From contig JAFNIV010000001.1 of NCBI GenBank assembly GCA_017601145.1, forward strand, positions 39,899-103,898: a stretch of 64,000 nt of DNA. The letters run 5' to 3'. Below the pieces are notes generated by a model. It had not been told where the DNA came from. It saw only the letters and a program-made list of their open reading frames with translations, and searched no databases. Numbering within the stretch: position 1 is the first letter of the stretch; the number at the start of each line of letters is the position of its first letter. This document shows, one piece after another, positions 10,261 through 20,345 of the stretch. Position numbers and translations under genes: made by a program. This DNA comes from Candidatus Brockarchaeota archaeon (GTDB lineage: Archaea > Thermoproteota > EX4484-205 > JAAOZO01).

Positions 10261-11295
10261 TTAGCTCACCTTACGAGAAGCTAAAAAAACTCTAGTTAGC
10301 TTATCATGAACTATAACTTCATCTTCAGAAACTATATGAAAACCATTCTCATTTAATAACGTTTTTACTTCTAAACCTTTTGGATAAACCATAGCAAAGT
10401 ATCCACCTTTTTTAATGATACCAGAAAGGTTAGCTATAAATCTTGTGTAGAGATTAACTAGGGACTCTTTTTTAAGTTTTGGAGACAGTCTTCCATACGG
10501 AGGATCAGTTGCTACTTTGGTTGCTTTCACTACAGGAAGGAACCTAGAGTCGCCTCTTATTAGATCATAGTTAAGAGCACCATAAAAAACAAGATTCTCT
10601 TTAGCCCCACGCAGCATTTTTTCTTTAAAGTCTAGCCCCACTACTCTTGCTCCTATTAATTCAGCTTCAAGAAGGATTCCGCCCATACCACAGAAAGGAT
10701 CCAAGAAAATATCGTCTTTTTTTACTCTCGCTAGGTTTACTAAAGCTCGTGACAAATCCGGAGGAAGCATCGAAGCATGAAATTTTGGCTTAATCTTATT
10801 TTGTCGCTCTTTTAAATTTTTTCTTTCTGAATACTTCAAAAATTTCCCTAAGGCATAGGCATCATTTTCAATATGGAGAATAAAAATTTCCTCTGGATTT
10901 TCGAAATTTGTTTTCTTCATAAACTTTTCGGAAAGGATAGAACCAACCTTTCTTTCTAGAAGACTTACTTCCTCGGGGGGTATAGCTCTTTCGACCCTAT
11001 TAACTCTGACATAGAAACTTCCTCCTTCATTAAGATTTAGCTTATGGAGAAAACTAAAAAGATTTGAAACTGACCCTCTTTGAAAAATAAGTTCTTCGCA
11101 TAAAAAATGAGAAATGGCAACTCTTTGAATAGATTCTTTCGCCTTATTAAGCTCACAGGTAAATCTGCTCAAATACTTAGTTCCAGGTTTCAAAGAGAAA
11201 TTAGATTCAGTAGCTTCAAGGCTTCCAACTAGTTCACTCTTAGGCAAGGAACCATATTTTCCTGCATGAACCACGAAAAAGTCTTTTGCACTCAT
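10261..11295 (-). CDS. THUMP-domain tRNA (guanine10-N2)-methyltransferase family
   Basis: DPFCGMGGILLEAELIGA, VATDPPYGRLS; start reset to the ATG overlapping the prs stop (TAATG). Confidence 0.85.
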   Translation of the reverse strand: MSAKDFFVVHAGKYGSLPKSELVGSLEATESNFSLKPGTKYLSRFTCELNKAKESIQRVAISHFLCEELIFQRGSVSNLFSFLHKLNLNEGGSFYVRVNRVERAIPPEEVSLLERKVGSILSEKFMKKTNFENPEEIFILHIENDAYALGKFLKYSERKNLKERQNKIKPKFHASMLPPDLSRALVNLARVKKDDIFLDPFCGMGGILLEAELIGARVVGLDFKEKMLRGAKENLVFYGALNYDLIRGDSRFLPVVKATKVATDPPYGRLSPKLKKESLVNLYTRFIANLSGIIKKGGYFAMVYPKGLEVKTLLNENGFHIVSEDEVIVHDKLTRVFLASRKVS

Positions 11296-12182
11296 TAAAC
11301 CATTTGCCTTAGCTTTTCCACAATTTCTCTTGATACAGAAAAACTTGTAAATTTTCCTTCTACAGTATCTGAACAAAAAATATTTCTTACACCTGCTTCT
11401 TTTATTCTCTCTTCTGCATTACCAACGAACAACCCATGAATGCATACAAGGTCAATATCTTTTACACCCTCAGTCTTGAGAATTTTCGCAGCTTCGGAAA
11501 TAGTACCCCCAGTACTTACAATATCATCAAAGAGCAAAACCTCTGAGTTACTGTTAATAGCCTTACCTATCTTAGATTTGACTTCTCCTGAGTATTTATT
11601 CCTACTTTTAGTAAGCCAACCATAATCACTTCCTAAAAGTTTTGAGATCTCAGCTACTTTGTTTAATCGGCCTTCATCAGGCGCAACCACAACATAATTC
11701 TTTTTAAGGACTTCTTTAATAAAGTATAAGACAGAGTTTGTTGCACTAATTGATTCTGCCTTTTCCCCGAAAAAAGAAATTGATTCGGTGCTATGAGGTT
11801 CAACTACAAATATCTTTTTGAAATAAAATGAGCTTAGTACCTTTGAAACAATTCTTGAAGAAATTGCTTCTCCAGGTAAGAACATCTTATCTTGTCTAGC
11901 ATAAGCAAGGTATGGAATCACAAGAATGATTTCCTTAACTCCTATATCATTTAACACAGATAACATTTGAAGTAAAACGAATAAGTTTCTATCTTGAGGA
12001 GGAGAAAGAGAATTAACTAATACTACTAGATCTTCTTTTTTAATGCCATCTATTTTAACGTAGCTTTCACCATCGGGAAATATTTTGTATGTTAGATTAA
12101 CTTTTTCAATACCCATTAATTCAGAAACTCTGTTACCTAAAATATTTGAAGATGGACCAATAAGAAGTTTTAAGGTATTCAT
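11295..12182 (-). CDS. prs: ribose-phosphate pyrophosphokinase
   Basis: PYLAYARQDKMFLPGEAISSR; VVAPDEGRLNK; LLFDDIVSTGGTISEAA. Confidence 0.93.
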   Translation of the reverse strand: MNTLKLLIGPSSNILGNRVSELMGIEKVNLTYKIFPDGESYVKIDGIKKEDLVVLVNSLSPPQDRNLFVLLQMLSVLNDIGVKEIILVIPYLAYARQDKMFLPGEAISSRIVSKVLSSFYFKKIFVVEPHSTESISFFGEKAESISATNSVLYFIKEVLKKNYVVVAPDEGRLNKVAEISKLLGSDYGWLTKSRNKYSGEVKSKIGKAINSNSEVLLFDDIVSTGGTISEAAKILKTEGVKDIDLVCIHGLFVGNAEERIKEAGVRNIFCSDTVEGKFTSFSVSREIVEKLRQMV

Positions 12183-12214
12183 TAGTAGTTGACACGAGAA
12201 AGGAAAGCTAATAT

Positions 12215-13258
12215 TTAAAGATTAAATAAACTAAAACTAGAAATCTTTGCTTCTCCTAATATTGGAATCTTTTCACCACATTTGGGGCATTTGTTATCTT
12301 TTGTTAGGTTCACTTTAGTAACAAAAAAGCCATTTCTTTCTATTAAAAGTGTACCACACTTTGGGCAGTAAGTATTCTCAGACTCATGTCCAGGCAGATT
12401 ACCAGCGTATACGTAGCGAAGACCAAAATCTTTCGCTAACTTTATCGACTTTTCTATGGTTTCAACCGGAGTTGGAGGGACATCGTTCATTAAATAATTC
12501 GGAAAAAAACGTAGCACATGAAATGGAACATCTGGACCAAGGTTATCTACTATCCACTTTGCAAGAGCCCTTAGGTCTTCCATGAAATCGCCTTCCTTTG
12601 GAACTACAAGGTTTGTAATTTCAATGTGAACTTTTTTCTCTTTTAAAGCAAGTAATCCTTCAAAAATGTGATCAACGCCTGGCACAGTCATCCGCTTTAA
12701 ATAAAAATTCTTGTTTGCATTGCCTTTAAAATCAACGGTAGCAGCATCCAAGTACTTAGAAATTAAGTCAATAGCTTCAACACTCATTGAACCATTAGTC
12801 ACAAATGTGTTCTTAATTCCATATTGACTTGCGATTTTTGAGGTATCGTATGCGAACTCTATGTTTATTGTTGGTTCAGTGTAAGTGTAACTTATTGCTG
12901 TAGCTCTATATTTTCTAGCTTGGTCAACGACATCTTCGGGGGTTCTGTTACTTCCAATAATTTCTCGTTCTTGGGAAATGTCCCAATTACAACAGAACTG
13001 GCAACGATAGTTACAGCCTACTGTTGCTATTGAATAAGCAGTACTTCCGGGCCAAAAATGAAATAGAGGCTTCTTTTCTATTGGATCTAAGTTCTCTGCT
13101 ACTAACTTCCCGTAAACTAAGCTATAGAGTTTTCCATCAATATTTTTCTTTACCATACAAAAACCAAGCTTACCTTCAGGAATTATACACTTTCTAAAGC
13201 AGGCATTACATCTAACTACTTTATTTTCTAATTTATTGTAAATATACGCTTCTTTCAT
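12215..13258 (-). CDS. amrS: AmmeMemoRadiSam-type radical SAM enzyme
   Basis: VGCNYRCQFCCNWDISQ (CX3CX2C), N-terminal CX2C..., C-terminal zinc-ribbon cysteines. Confidence 0.85.
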   Translation of the reverse strand: MKEAYIYNKLENKVVRCNACFRKCIIPEGKLGFCMVKKNIDGKLYSLVYGKLVAENLDPIEKKPLFHFWPGSTAYSIATVGCNYRCQFCCNWDISQEREIIGSNRTPEDVVDQARKYRATAISYTYTEPTINIEFAYDTSKIASQYGIKNTFVTNGSMSVEAIDLISKYLDAATVDFKGNANKNFYLKRMTVPGVDHIFEGLLALKEKKVHIEITNLVVPKEGDFMEDLRALAKWIVDNLGPDVPFHVLRFFPNYLMNDVPPTPVETIEKSIKLAKDFGLRYVYAGNLPGHESENTYCPKCGTLLIERNGFFVTKVNLTKDNKCPKCGEKIPILGEAKISSFSLFNL

Positions 13259-13473
13259 TGTTTAGGCCTTTTTAGTAATAAGAAAAAGGCCATTTATTTA
13301 AGAATTTCTAAGTTAAAAAGGAAGATAAAGTTAAGATTTGTATCATCTCCGAACTAAAACTTAGAAGAGAGTGCACAATAAGTTTTCTAGCCCATCTTAT
13401 AAAAAAGGGATCTTTTCATGAAGTTGAAGAAAAGCAAAAAATTTAACTAGAGGAAGATATAAACAAACAAAAG

Positions 13474-14550
13474 TTGTGGAAAATAATTAGGCCTGATGCG
13501 ATAGAAGTTCTTTATGACGTTAAAGCAAGAGCTTCTCTTAGCCATTATTTTAGTGTAATGGAGAACAAGAGACCTGCTAAGTTTATAGTTTCTAAAGCAA
13601 TTGAAGTTGAAAAGATTGAGGAGCTAGGCTTAGAAGATCTCTGGAGAGTTCATGAAGAAAAAATGAAAGAATTTAAAGAAGTAGAAGGAACATTATCTTT
13701 AACGAAACTGAAAGAAAGATCGCCAAATTTACTTAACTTAAAAGTGGAAATAGCAAAAAAGCTTATGGAATCCTGTGTACTTTGCGAACATAGATGTAAG
13801 GTAAATAGAATGGCAGGGCAACGAGGTGTTTGTAAAGCTGGAAAAGAACTTGTTGTTTCATCTATGTTCGATCATTATGGAGAAGAAGCTGAATTAGTAC
13901 CAAGCTTTACAGTTTTTACTTTAGGCTGTTCATTTAAATGTTTACATTGCCAAAACTACTCAATTTCACAGTGGCTTGAAAAAGGAGAAGAAATGAGTTC
14001 TGAAGAAGTAGCAAAAAACGTTGACCAAGCAAGAAGAAATGGTTCCAGAAATTTAAACTGCGTAGGAGGAAATCCAGACCAATATTTATATTCTTGGTTA
14101 AGAGTTTTTTTAAAGCTAAGAGAGAATATACCAATAGTTTGGAACTCAAATGCTTATTATTCATATGAACAAATGTTACTATTGGACGGAGTTATAGACC
14201 TATACTTATTAGATTTTAAGTACGGGAATGATAAATGCGCTTACGAAATTTCTGGAATAAAAAATTATACAAACACAGTAAAGAGAAATCATGTAATGGC
14301 AAAAAAATCAGGAGACTTGCTAATAAGAATCTTAGTTTTACCTGGCCATCTCTATTGTTGTTTAAAAACAATAGTAGAGTGGATATCAAAAAACTTAGGA
14401 GAGAACACAAGAGTTAATTTGATGTGGCAATACTATCCAGCGTGGAAAGCTTTTGAAAGGGAAGAACTGAGGAGAAGGCTAACTCAAGAAGAAATGAGAG
14501 AATCATTAAGAATTGCAAAAGAAGCAGGACTAAAAAACATAATTACTTAG
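13474..14550 (+). CDS. PflA-like radical SAM protein
   Basis: LGCSFKCLHCQNYSISQW (CX3CX2C); CVLCEHRCKVNRMAGQRGVCKAG. Confidence 0.82.
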   Translation: MWKIIRPDAIEVLYDVKARASLSHYFSVMENKRPAKFIVSKAIEVEKIEELGLEDLWRVHEEKMKEFKEVEGTLSLTKLKERSPNLLNLKVEIAKKLMESCVLCEHRCKVNRMAGQRGVCKAGKELVVSSMFDHYGEEAELVPSFTVFTLGCSFKCLHCQNYSISQWLEKGEEMSSEEVAKNVDQARRNGSRNLNCVGGNPDQYLYSWLRVFLKLRENIPIVWNSNAYYSYEQMLLLDGVIDLYLLDFKYGNDKCAYEISGIKNYTNTVKRNHVMAKKSGDLLIRILVLPGHLYCCLKTIVEWISKNLGENTRVNLMWQYYPAWKAFEREELRRRLTQEEMRESLRIAKEAGLKNIIT

Positions 14551-15056
14551 TAAGTAATTCCGATCTTACTATAGATTTCTTTAGGGTACTTAACTTCAGT
14601 TATTACATTAACGACATCAGCTCTGTTTATAAGTTCAGGTGGAGCATACCTACCAGTTAGCACTACGTCTGTTTCTTCAGGCACTTCATCTAAAAACTTT
14701 AAAACTTCATTTACATCGAGTAAGCCAATTGCTACTGCAAGATTTATTTCATCCAAAACTAGAAGATGTGGTTTTTCTTTTAATTTTTCACGAGCAAAGT
14801 TTAGTCCATTCTTAGCTAACTCCTTATCCTTTTGTCGTGGATTTTTTAAATCAATGAATTCAGGAGTTCCAAATAAATATGCTTCGTAAAATGGTTTTAA
14901 TTTCTCCTGAATAGCATATTCTCCAATTTCTTTCCTTCCTTTCATGAAGAAAATTATTACTGCTTTTAAGCCATGACCAGCAGTTCTTATTGCTAAACCA
15001 ATAGCATTAGTAGTCTTTCCAGGGCCAGTACCAGTATAGAGAAATATTTTTCCCAT
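14547..15056 (-). CDS. cobO: cob(I)alamin/corrinoid adenosyltransferase
   Basis: YTGTGPGKTTNAIGLAIRTAGHG and HLLVLDEINLAVAIGLLD...VVLTGRYAP; start reset to MGKIFLY. Confidence 0.9.
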   Translation of the reverse strand: MGKIFLYTGTGPGKTTNAIGLAIRTAGHGLKAVIIFFMKGRKEIGEYAIQEKLKPFYEAYLFGTPEFIDLKNPRQKDKELAKNGLNFAREKLKEKPHLLVLDEINLAVAIGLLDVNEVLKFLDEVPEETDVVLTGRYAPPELINRADVVNVITEVKYPKEIYSKIGITY

Positions 15057-15058
15057 TT

Positions 15059-17704
15059 TTATGCCACCGGGCAGTAACTCCAACCACAATCAAGACAAGT
15101 TTTACAGCCACCTTCAACTATGATTCTACTGCTTCCACAAACGGGGCATTTTTCTGTGTTGTTCTTCTGCTCTCTACTTTGTTGAAGATCTACTAACTCT
15201 TTTACAGGATCACTTTGTTTCTTTAAACTTACACTAACAAACTGAGAACTGGTTGTTAAAACTTCTATTCCTAATTCCCGCAAAAGATCTAAAGTTTTAT
15301 TGCTAACTAAGTTTGAATAGCTTCCTTTTCTAGAGCTTGGAGCTACTAAAACTTGAGAGGGAAGGGAACCATCTCTGTATATCGTAATACCCTTAATACC
15401 TAAAGCATGCGCAAAGATGTAAGCAGATTTTACATCTTCAGGCTTCACCCAAGAAGGCATATTTATTGTTTTGCTTGTAGCAGCAGTTATCCATTTGGAA
15501 AAACAAGCTTGAGCCCTTACATGATCCCACCAAGGAATATCCAATGCAGTTTGAAAAACTTTTCTTAATTCTATTGGTATTTCTTCAATATCCTGGATTG
15601 AACCACCCTGATCGTTGATTTCTTTTAAAAGACGCTCGTTGTACATTCCGATAGATTTGAGTTTGTTTTTGAATACTTCATCTACATAGTAAAAAGTTCC
15701 AACAGAGACTCTTTTTTCATACACCAAAGCATAAAGGGGTTCTATCCCAGAAGAAGTATCAGCCAACATAGAAATTGAACCTGTAGGTGCAATTGTAGTA
15801 ACTTCTGCATTACGCATCCCATATATTTTTATTCTTTCTTTTAGGGCTTCCCAATCTAGCCTTTTTTTAGAAGAATAGTAACCTTCTATTGGCATTTCAC
15901 CCCTAGCGTAACCAGAAACATCGTAAAGTGGGAACTTGCCTCGTTCTCTAGCAAGTTCAGTTGATTCCCACATTGCAAAGTAAGTTAAATGTTCACCTAA
16001 AGCTTCCATAAGTTCAAAGCCTTCTTCAGAATTGTACGGAACCTCTAGTAGAAATAACATATCTGCTAACCCCATAATACCTAGCCCAACTTTTCTTGTT
16101 GCTTTTGTTTGTTTTTCTATTTCCTTCAAAGGGAACTTGTTAACGTCTAGAACATTATCTAAGAAACGTAAAGCAACTTTAATTACTTTTTCATATTCGC
16201 TCCAATTAAAGAAAGTTTTTCCATCTTCTGATTCTTCAACAAAGGCTAAAAGATTGATAGAGCCAAGATTGCAGGATTCATTTGGATAGAGAGGCTCTTC
16301 ACCGCAAGGATTCGTAGAATATATTGGTCCAAGAGCAGACTTTAATATGTTGTGTTTGTTAATGTTGTCAAACATTACAACACCAGGGTCTCCTGTACGC
16401 CATGCCGTTGTAGCTACTAAGTCAAGGAGTTTGCTTGCTTCGACTTCGTTCCATATTTTTCTATCTCTTGGATTGATAAGTTTAATTTTTCCATTTTTGT
16501 TTAGTGCATCCCAAAAGTCGTCTGTCAAGAGTACTGAAATGTTAAAATTCTCCAGTTTTCCTCTTTCAAGCTTGCAAGTTACGAATTTCTCAATGTCAGG
16601 ATGATTGATGTTTAGAATGCCCATATTTGCACCTCTTCTCCTCCCTCCTTGCTTTACTACGTCAGTTATAACGTCAATTATTCTCATGAACGAAACTGGC
16701 CCACTTGCTATTCCAGAAGTTGAAGACACAACATCTCCTGCTGGTCTTAGTTTAGAATAATTTATACCAACACCACCACCAGACTTAAATATGATAGCGG
16801 CTTCAGTAGCTGTTTTCATAATGGACTCCATGTCATCGTCAATATCTAAAACAAAACAAGCACTCAGTTGACCGAGTCTTGTTCCTGCATTAAACAGAGT
16901 AGGAGAATTAGGTAGAAATTTCTTTTGAAACATAAGATTATAGTATTCATCAAAATTTGCAACAAAAGAATCAAAATCCCCTTTAAGCAAGGAAGAGAAG
17001 AACTCATCCCAACTCATTTTAGCTTTTCCTTGCTGATTTATTTCGTCATAAAGTGCTTTCATACGTTCAAGATGGTATTCGTTCCAAAGAAAAGCATAAG
17101 TTCCATCTTTCCTTTTTAATCCTACTTTTCCACTCCATTCTTTAGGCGACCATGAAAAACTTTCAGGTTTTATGCTTTCGCCGCCTTTTGGATTAAAAAC
17201 TTTTTCACTGAAGAGTATATCAGGTACTACAACAAGTGCAGAAACTCTTTGAAGCATTTGCTTTGGAGTTTCAATAAGTTCGCCCTTTTCATTTTTAAGT
17301 AAGTAACGACTTGCCATTAATCTAAGTGAATTTGTAGAAAAAACTTTATCTACTTCATCTAATGCATCTTTTTTTAAAATACCTTTTTTTTCCTCCCTAA
17401 TCTGCTCGCGCTCTTTCCTATAAAGTATGTAAGATTTGGCAACATCAAAAAGGCCTTCTTTCATCAACGAAAGTTCAACGATATCCTGAATCTGCTCTAC
17501 AGTTGGAGTTTTTTCAGCTTGATAAATTACCTCTATAGAATTTAACACGTGGGTAAGTGTGCGTTCAAGAGCTTCTTTATCATATTTATTTATACTTTTC
17601 ATTGCCTTAGTTATTGCTCTTTCAATCCTAGTTTTATCAAAATCTACAATTCGTCCATCTCTTTTAATTACTTTTCTACTCATCAAATTGCACACTATTG
17701 CCAA
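15059..17704 (-). CDS. nrdJ: adenosylcobalamin-dependent ribonucleotide reductase (class II) with ATP-cone
   Basis: ATP cone VIKRDGRIVDFDKTRIERAI; NSPTLFNAGT; STNPCGE; NLGSINL; APTGSISMLADTSSGIEP; C-terminal zinc ribbon. Confidence 0.95.
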   Translation of the reverse strand: MAIVCNLMSRKVIKRDGRIVDFDKTRIERAITKAMKSINKYDKEALERTLTHVLNSIEVIYQAEKTPTVEQIQDIVELSLMKEGLFDVAKSYILYRKEREQIREEKKGILKKDALDEVDKVFSTNSLRLMASRYLLKNEKGELIETPKQMLQRVSALVVVPDILFSEKVFNPKGGESIKPESFSWSPKEWSGKVGLKRKDGTYAFLWNEYHLERMKALYDEINQQGKAKMSWDEFFSSLLKGDFDSFVANFDEYYNLMFQKKFLPNSPTLFNAGTRLGQLSACFVLDIDDDMESIMKTATEAAIIFKSGGGVGINYSKLRPAGDVVSSTSGIASGPVSFMRIIDVITDVVKQGGRRRGANMGILNINHPDIEKFVTCKLERGKLENFNISVLLTDDFWDALNKNGKIKLINPRDRKIWNEVEASKLLDLVATTAWRTGDPGVVMFDNINKHNILKSALGPIYSTNPCGEEPLYPNESCNLGSINLLAFVEESEDGKTFFNWSEYEKVIKVALRFLDNVLDVNKFPLKEIEKQTKATRKVGLGIMGLADMLFLLEVPYNSEEGFELMEALGEHLTYFAMWESTELARERGKFPLYDVSGYARGEMPIEGYYSSKKRLDWEALKERIKIYGMRNAEVTTIAPTGSISMLADTSSGIEPLYALVYEKRVSVGTFYYVDEVFKNKLKSIGMYNERLLKEINDQGGSIQDIEEIPIELRKVFQTALDIPWWDHVRAQACFSKWITAATSKTINMPSWVKPEDVKSAYIFAHALGIKGITIYRDGSLPSQVLVAPSSRKGSYSNLVSNKTLDLLRELGIEVLTTSSQFVSVSLKKQSDPVKELVDLQQSREQKNNTEKCPVCGSSRIIVEGGCKTCLDCGWSYCPVA

Positions 17705-18046
17705 AAGGACTTTATTAACTTATTTTTTACATCTCATTACAAGAATGTGTAAAATCCTTAAAAAAATTAAAGCTAAAAATCTAATGAAGCATCAAGAACA
17801 AATAAATTCACTTCTGACAAATTCCCAAATTAGCATAAAAAAGAAATTAATTTACTAAAAACAGGAAAAATATAAAGAAACAAAAAGAAGTAAAAGACTA
17901 AATTTTTCTAGAGAAAATAAAATGGAAGTTTTAAACAAAAATTCTGAACAAAGTTTAACGAAAATTAAAAATGCACTTTATTTGCTTAGAACAGCAATAA
18001 ACGTTGAAAATCTTTCATTTTAAGTAGAACTAGCTTTCTAAAGAAG

Positions 18047-19196
18047 CTATTTTTCCCATGCATCCAATGGAGGCTTTTTATTTAGTGGTAGAGGAGATTT
18101 ATATTTTTTGTTGCCTAATCTCCTTTGATGCTCATCCCTTGCCTTTACTACAAGCTCAGGATTAACTATTAAATCAATCAGAGTACCGGCTATTACCTTC
18201 GCAGCAAATATAAGAGACTCATGTCCTAGCTCAGAAGCGGATTGCGCAGTACTTTGCCACGAATGACCAGGAGTACCTAAAACCCAAGCTGCAGTACTAA
18301 ACTCTACAGTAGGAGCTTTCCAACTTACATCTGCAACGTCTGTAGAAACATGATCTAACATTCCTTCGCCCCAGGGGTCTGGAACCTCATCATCTATCAA
18401 TTTGTTAGCAAGAGTCTCCCAATTTGGACGGCCTGATTTCTTTAACGCATGAACTTTTGCTTCAGGAGAGATTGTCTTTGCTATTTCTTGTGCGAACTTT
18501 AAACTATCTTCAGAATACTTCGGTGGACCGACTTCACGCATATTCTTTACAATCAACTCAGATATTGTTCTATTTGGAATAACATTGTGCATACCTTCTA
18601 GAAATTCTACTTCTAGAACGGTTCTTGTCATCAAAGTAGCACCTTTGGCAATATCTAAAATCCAGTTATAAATAAATTCGACTTCTTCTCTTTCTGGGGC
18701 TCGTATATAATACCAACTTCTAGCATAATCTGGAACAATATTTGGTTGCGCACCACCTTTTTCTATAGTATAGTGGATTCTTGCATCTTGACTTATATGC
18801 TCCACTTAGATTGTATTGAGCGAGAACTTCTTTCACAGCGATTGCTGCAGCCATGCCTGAAGCTCCATGTATGTTATGACCACAACCATGACCTGGTGCA
18901 CCTTCAATTAAAGGCTCTTTCCATGAGACTTTTTTCTGAGAAAGGCCAGGTAGTGCATCGTATTCTCCCATTATACCTACCACAGGCTTTCCTTGTCCCC
19001 AACTTGCTATGAAAGCAGTAGGTAGACCTGCAATTCCTCTTTTAACAAAAAAACCATTTTTCTCGAGCTCTTCGAAAAGAAGTTTTGAGGACTTTAACTC
19101 CTTTAAACCAAGTTCTGCAAACTCCCAAATTTTATCGCTTATTTCCACAAGACTATCTTTATTTTTGTCAATCCAACTAAAAGCTGTTTCCTTCAT
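18047..19196 (-). pseudogene. M20/AbgB-type amidohydrolase, split and internally deleted
   Basis: N-part (18720-19196) reads MGEYDALPGLSQ...GAPGHGCGHNIHGASGMAAAIAVKEVLAQYNLSG. C-part (18047-18805) resumes as EHISQDARIHYTIEKGGAQPNIVPDYARSWYYIRAP in another frame; the intervening domain is missing. Confidence 0.85.
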
Positions 19197-19275
19197 TACA
19201 CAACTCGTCCAAGTTTTACTAAAGAGAAAAATAAACTTTTATCGCTAAAGTTAGAAAAATAAAAAACAGGAATCT

Positions 19276-19662
19276 TTAACTTGGAGTTTCGGGAGTCTTC
19301 GTTTCTTCTTGTAACTTAGCAGTTTCTTTTGAAGCTTTGTATTCTTTCCAAGCTTTTATAGCTTCTGCAAAAGTCTTACCAGCTTTTATTTGATCTCTTA
19401 CGAATATATTCATTTCAGAAAGTTTTCTTGGCTTCTTAGTAGTTTTTTCTTTTGACTTAAGTTCGCTTAGTAATTGTTTGCTACTTTCAGAAATTTCTCG
19501 CCTTACCTCAGAAATACCATCCGCAACTTTTGGGAGAGTATCTACTTCTTTTTTCAAAGACTTAATTAGAACAGCTAAGTTGTCTAGTTTTTTATTTATT
19601 TTTTCTACTTCTTTTTTGAATGCTTTTTCTGAAACAAATTTCGTCTTTGACTTTTCAGCCAA
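19276..19662 (-). CDS. small coiled-coil protein with C-terminal FVRDQIKAGKTFAEAIKAWKEYKA segment
   Basis: 128 aa, heptad-like central region, Lys-rich. Confidence 0.6.
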   Translation of the reverse strand: MAEKSKTKFVSEKAFKKEVEKINKKLDNLAVLIKSLKKEVDTLPKVADGISEVRREISESSKQLLSELKSKEKTTKKPRKLSEMNIFVRDQIKAGKTFAEAIKAWKEYKASKETAKLQEETKTPETPS

Positions 19663-20034
19663 CTTATTTTCACAAAGTGTTATTGTATCTCTTTAATATA
19701 TAAGTCTTTTTTATGTATAGTATATCTTCTCATTCGGAAAGAAACTTACTACTCCTTTTTTAACGTGTTTCGACAATTGTCTAACTTTAAAACTTAAGGT
19801 ATTATAGTATCCTTTTGCTGTTTAGCTAAAGGTACCCTTTACTTGTTTTCTCTTGAATTTTAGGCAAGATACAAAATCTTTCAAAATGTTTATCAATAAA
19901 CAAATAGCAAACATTCTTAAACTGTCGATCTCAAGGATCACTATTTGAAGAAAAGCACCCATAATTGTTGGAAAGCGCCTCTTCAGCAGTTTCAAAATAG
20001 AAATGTTTAAGTAGTGGTCTAACTCTCTTAACTC

Positions 20035-20256
20035 TTTGATAGAAGAAGAACTCTACGCCCTCTCTGTTCTGGAAGCATGGCTTCCTATGAGGGCAGGTTG
20101 ATGAAATGCAAAGAATGTAACATAATCTTAGATAGAGACGTTGTAGCAGTATTGAACCTTCAGATGCGGGGAGAAGGGTTCCCCCAAAGAGCCCTCGATG
20201 AAATAATCGAGAGGGAAGGGTTAAGTAGGAATGAAACATCATCTATCTCTACTTAA
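20035..20256 (+). pseudogene. C-terminal remnant of an IS605-type TnpB/OrfB
   Basis: YEGRLMKCKECNIILDRDVVAVLNLQMRGEGFPQRALDEIIEREGLSRNETSS, preceded in another frame by KKNSTPSLFWKHG (cf. STPSLCPKHG). Confidence 0.72.
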
Positions 20257-20345
20257 CTCAGAACCCAAACTATTGGGCTAACTTTGAATATTTAGTTTTA
20301 ATTTTTTATTATAGTATTTAAATCAAAAATTTTTTTTACAAGCTT

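Noticed and set aside
15059-17704. Possible intein in NrdJ
   Set aside because: Catalytic motifs are contiguous and no Hint-domain motifs are visible; length is normal for ATP-cone NrdJ
19931-20242. 103-aa ORF on the minus strand
   Set aside because: It is antisense to the TnpB remnant, which has recognisable family motifs on the plus strand
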